A stretch of DNA of 9,069 bases from Vicinamibacteria bacterium (lineage in GTDB: Bacteria > Acidobacteriota > Vicinamibacteria > Vicinamibacterales > UBA2999): contig JAICQE010000175.1 in assembly GCA_025938035.1 (NCBI GenBank), positions 1 through 9,069 on the forward strand, in the 5' to 3' direction. Shown piece after piece: positions 7,717-9,069 of this stretch; the stretch's first letter is position 1, and every line of letters begins with the position of its first letter. Under the pieces are notes generated by a model. That model made no database searches. It was given only the letters and a program-made list of their open reading frames with translations, and was not told the DNA's origin. A program made the translations under genes and the position numbers.

Positions 7717-8265
7717 ACTACGACACGTTACGAATCAGCCACGGAGACACGGAGGCACGGAGGGAAATATTTGTCTTCGTGTCTCCGTGCCTTCGTGGCT
7801 TATGGAATCGTTACGGTATGGCTGCCGGTCGTAAGTGCCCAGCAGGTGCTCGATCGCGTCGTCGCGCGCGTCGGGCCGACGGCGATCACGCAGACGGACG
7901 TCGACGCGGCGGTCGCGTTCGGGATCGTCGATCCGAAAGCGGGCGATCCCGTGAAGTTGATGATCGACCGGCGGTTGATGCTTGCCGAAGTGAACCGGTT
8001 CCCTCCGCCGGAACCGGATATGAGAGCCATTCAGGCGCTGATGGTGAACATGAAAACGGCTGCCGGTCCGGACGTGAATGCGGTGATGAAGCGGACCGGC
8101 GTGGACGACAAGCGGCTGAGCGAGCTCGCGCGCGAGACGCTCCGCATCCAGAGCTACGTGCTGAAGCGGTTCCCGACCAGTCCCCGATCGGAGGAGCAGC
8201 GGGCGCGCTGGCTCAACGACCTGCGCGTCCGCGGCGATGTCGCCGAAGTTCCTACCCCACGATAG
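7714..8265 (+). CDS. SurA N-terminal-like periplasmic chaperone, short form without a parvulin domain
   Basis: SurA escorts unfolded outer-membrane proteins through the periplasm to the Omp85 machine. This 183-residue protein has a signal peptide (1-42, cleavage VSA|QQ). It then shows the SurA_N signature: VLDRVVARVGPTAITQTDVD (45-64, like the INGxxIxxSEL region), LMIDRRLMLAEVNRF (an xLIDRxLLxxEA-type helix), and a helical stretch ending in RETLRIQSYVLKRF. After RF only about 30 residues remain, including a WLNDLRVRGDV helix. There is no room for the ~90-residue peptidyl-prolyl isomerase domain of classical SurA, so it would be a chaperone only. The ATG fits the TGATG coupling, but TTG at 7771 would give a compact 23-residue signal peptide and GTG at 7795 a still shorter one. 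The n-region and start of the h-region come from the inverted repeat at 7737-7800. The 3' end overlaps the convergent CPBP gene. The SurA_N assignment rests on motif likeness and context. Confidence 0.75.
   Translation: MTTTRYESATETRRHGGKYLSSCLRAFVAYGIVTVWLPVVSAQQVLDRVVARVGPTAITQTDVDAAVAFGIVDPKAGDPVKLMIDRRLMLAEVNRFPPPEPDMRAIQALMVNMKTAAGPDVNAVMKRTGVDDKRLSELARETLRIQSYVLKRFPTSPRSEEQRARWLNDLRVRGDVAEVPTPR
7726..7815. repeat. 7-base direct repeats (CGTTACG) flanking the second inverted-repeat element
   Basis: CGTTACG occurs at 7726-7732 and at 7809-7815, four and eight bases outside the two arms. It could be a target-site duplication around the 7737-7800 element. The heptamer is almost palindromic, so the same bases also read as a 9-of-11 outward extension of the inverted repeat. 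Removing 83 bases does not leave an open frame with a start for the SurA-like gene. Confidence 0.4.
7737..7800 (+). repeat. Octamer-based inverted repeat (strong hairpin) over the SurA-like gene start
   Basis: Two 26-base arms (7737-7762 and 7775-7800) surround a 12-base loop. Of 26 positions, 22 pair normally, three would be G-U in RNA and one is A-C. The left arm is purine-rich and built of 8-base units (ACGGAGAC, ACGGAGGC, ACGGAGGG at 7741-7764); the right arm is the complement. In the gene's frame the arms read TETRRHGG and SCLRAFVA. Another frame reads HGDTEARR and VSPCLRG, peptides I recognise from spurious or N-terminal translations of a dispersed repeat in acidobacterial and other environmental genomes. 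It lies wholly inside the coding region and has no U tract. Confidence 0.85.
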
Positions 8266-9004
8266 CGATTCGCAGCACTTCCAGCGAGTTGAAGCCTGCG
8301 TGGCTGACGAGCGGCGCCACGCTGCTGCGCCGCCGCAGATAGAGCAGGGCCCACACCGCGCCAAGCGCTCCGGTCGTGACTGCCGCATCCCACCCCTGGA
8401 CGGCATGGCCGAGGCCGAACGCCACGCTGAGCACGATGACTCCGGCGCGCGCGCCGCCGAGGTGCAGCTCGAAGCGCCGCAGTAGAAACGCGCGCTGCAG
8501 TTCCTCCCGGACGCCGCCGGCGACGATCGCCACCAGCGCGAATGCCGCGGCATTCATCGCGCCGCCGCTCGCCAGCTGTTCCATCGGATTCGTCTCGACG
8601 TTGTGCAGCGCCGGTGCGAGCAGCCGGATCGCGTTGAGCAGCACGACGACCATCAGGAATATCCAGGGGACGAGGGCGAGGCCGAGCAGCGTCTCCCGCA
8701 GCAGCGGCCGGCGTCCCAGCCAGAGTTCCTTGACGCTGTCGCCGTGCGCCCGGGTCAGGACCACCATCAGCCCGATGAGCAGCACCGTGTCCGCGAGCGA
8801 CATCGTCACGACGAACGAAAGGGAAAACTGGCCATCGCTCGTCTGCGGATTCCAGCCGAACACCCCCACCATCAGCGCCTGAAGCAGAAGCTGGGTGGGG
8901 ACGCTCGAACAGAGGAAAACCTCGCTGATGGCGAGCGCGCGCCTCTGCAGGTTGCCTTCAACCCTGGGCGCGGAAACGAACGGTTCAGCTGGCGTCTCGT
9001 TCAC
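8252..9004 (-). CDS. CPBP family intramembrane glutamic endopeptidase-like protein
   Basis: CPBP (Abi/Rce1-like) proteins are integral membrane proteases; bacterial members act in prenyl-protein-like or peptide processing, bacteriocin self-immunity, or unknown roles. This 250-residue protein has several hydrophobic segments (about 29-49, 62-83, 104-123, 150-165, 187-202, 206-222). The three family motifs are present: REELQRAF (E167, E168, R171), FGLGH (196-200) and HAGFN (H235, N239). The last two match FxxxH and HxxxN exactly. In the first, arginine falls one residue closer to the EE pair than in the usual EExxxR. The start is GTG at 9004; an in-frame TGA lies four codons upstream and no clear Shine-Dalgarno sequence precedes it, so translation may start from a short or absent leader. 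The gene points toward the OM operon and its last 14 bases overlap the SurA-like gene tail to tail. Its substrate is unknown and a functional link to the operon is not shown. Confidence 0.88.
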   Translation of the reverse strand: MNETPAEPFVSAPRVEGNLQRRALAISEVFLCSSVPTQLLLQALMVGVFGWNPQTSDGQFSLSFVVTMSLADTVLLIGLMVVLTRAHGDSVKELWLGRRPLLRETLLGLALVPWIFLMVVVLLNAIRLLAPALHNVETNPMEQLASGGAMNAAAFALVAIVAGGVREELQRAFLLRRFELHLGGARAGVIVLSVAFGLGHAVQGWDAAVTTGALGAVWALLYLRRRSSVAPLVSHAGFNSLEVLRIAIVG

Positions 9005-9069
9005 GTAATGTCACTGCTGTGCTGGATCGTGTAAAACCTACAAAGTACCATCGGTTGTCCGCCGGAGCC
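9005..9069 (-). other. Upstream region of the CPBP gene at the window edge
   Basis: These 65 bases should hold the 5' end of the CPBP transcript. They are less GC-rich than the rest, with a TACTTT and a TTTTAC hexamer on the - strand that could serve as weak -10 elements. I see no matching -35 box at good spacing and no operator, so no promoter is called. Confidence 0.25.

Noticed and set aside
7737..7800. The strong hairpin as a rho-independent terminator between the Omp85 and SurA-like genes
   Set aside because: It lies inside the SurA-like coding region and has no U tract after the stem.
7653..8342. 229-residue + frame containing HGDTEARR and VSPCLRG
   Set aside because: These peptides are the inverted repeat read in another frame; the remainder is arginine-rich and overlaps the SurA-like gene, so it is not a gene.

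Overview
The window is a high-GC bacterial segment that ends at both sides in non-genic or partial sequence. The gene content is an outer-membrane (OM) biogenesis cluster: a TamB-type translocation protein, a multi-POTRA Omp85 protein and a SurA-type chaperone, preceded by a biotin carrier. Together with codon use and the two short inverted-repeat elements, this suggests a diderm with a gene order I associate with Acidobacteriota (Vicinamibacteria-like). That taxonomic guess is inference from family knowledge, not something proven by the sequence.

Layout on the + strand: the C-terminal part of a biotin carboxyl carrier (to 474), tamB (474-4784), an Omp85/BamA-family protein with seven recognisable POTRA repeats (4784-7714), and a short SurA_N-like protein (7714-8265). 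Every junction is the same one-base stop/start overlap (TGATG, TAATG, TGATG), so the four genes look like one translationally coupled operon. On the - strand a CPBP-family membrane protease-like gene (9004-8252) converges on the operon and overlaps its last gene by 14 bases.

The genes suggest a coherent job. The SurA-like chaperone would guard unfolded OM proteins in the periplasm, the Omp85 barrel would insert them, and TamB would bridge inner and outer membranes for protein or lipid transfer. The biotin carrier belongs to a carboxylase (probably acyl-CoA carboxylase) whose other subunits should lie to the left.

The most unusual structure is at the two internal gene starts. Each secreted protein begins inside an inverted-repeat element whose arms are short tandem repeats: a 7-base unit at 4793-4870 and an 8-base unit at 7737-7800. 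Because 7 and 8 are not multiples of 3, such arms spell the same cyclic peptide in every frame. In both genes the left arm encodes the polar n-region and the right arm encodes all or part of the hydrophobic core of the signal peptide. Both elements are also flanked by exact 7-base direct repeats. The first ~100 bases look unreliable (G runs, an in-frame stop and a perfect 14-base palindrome).
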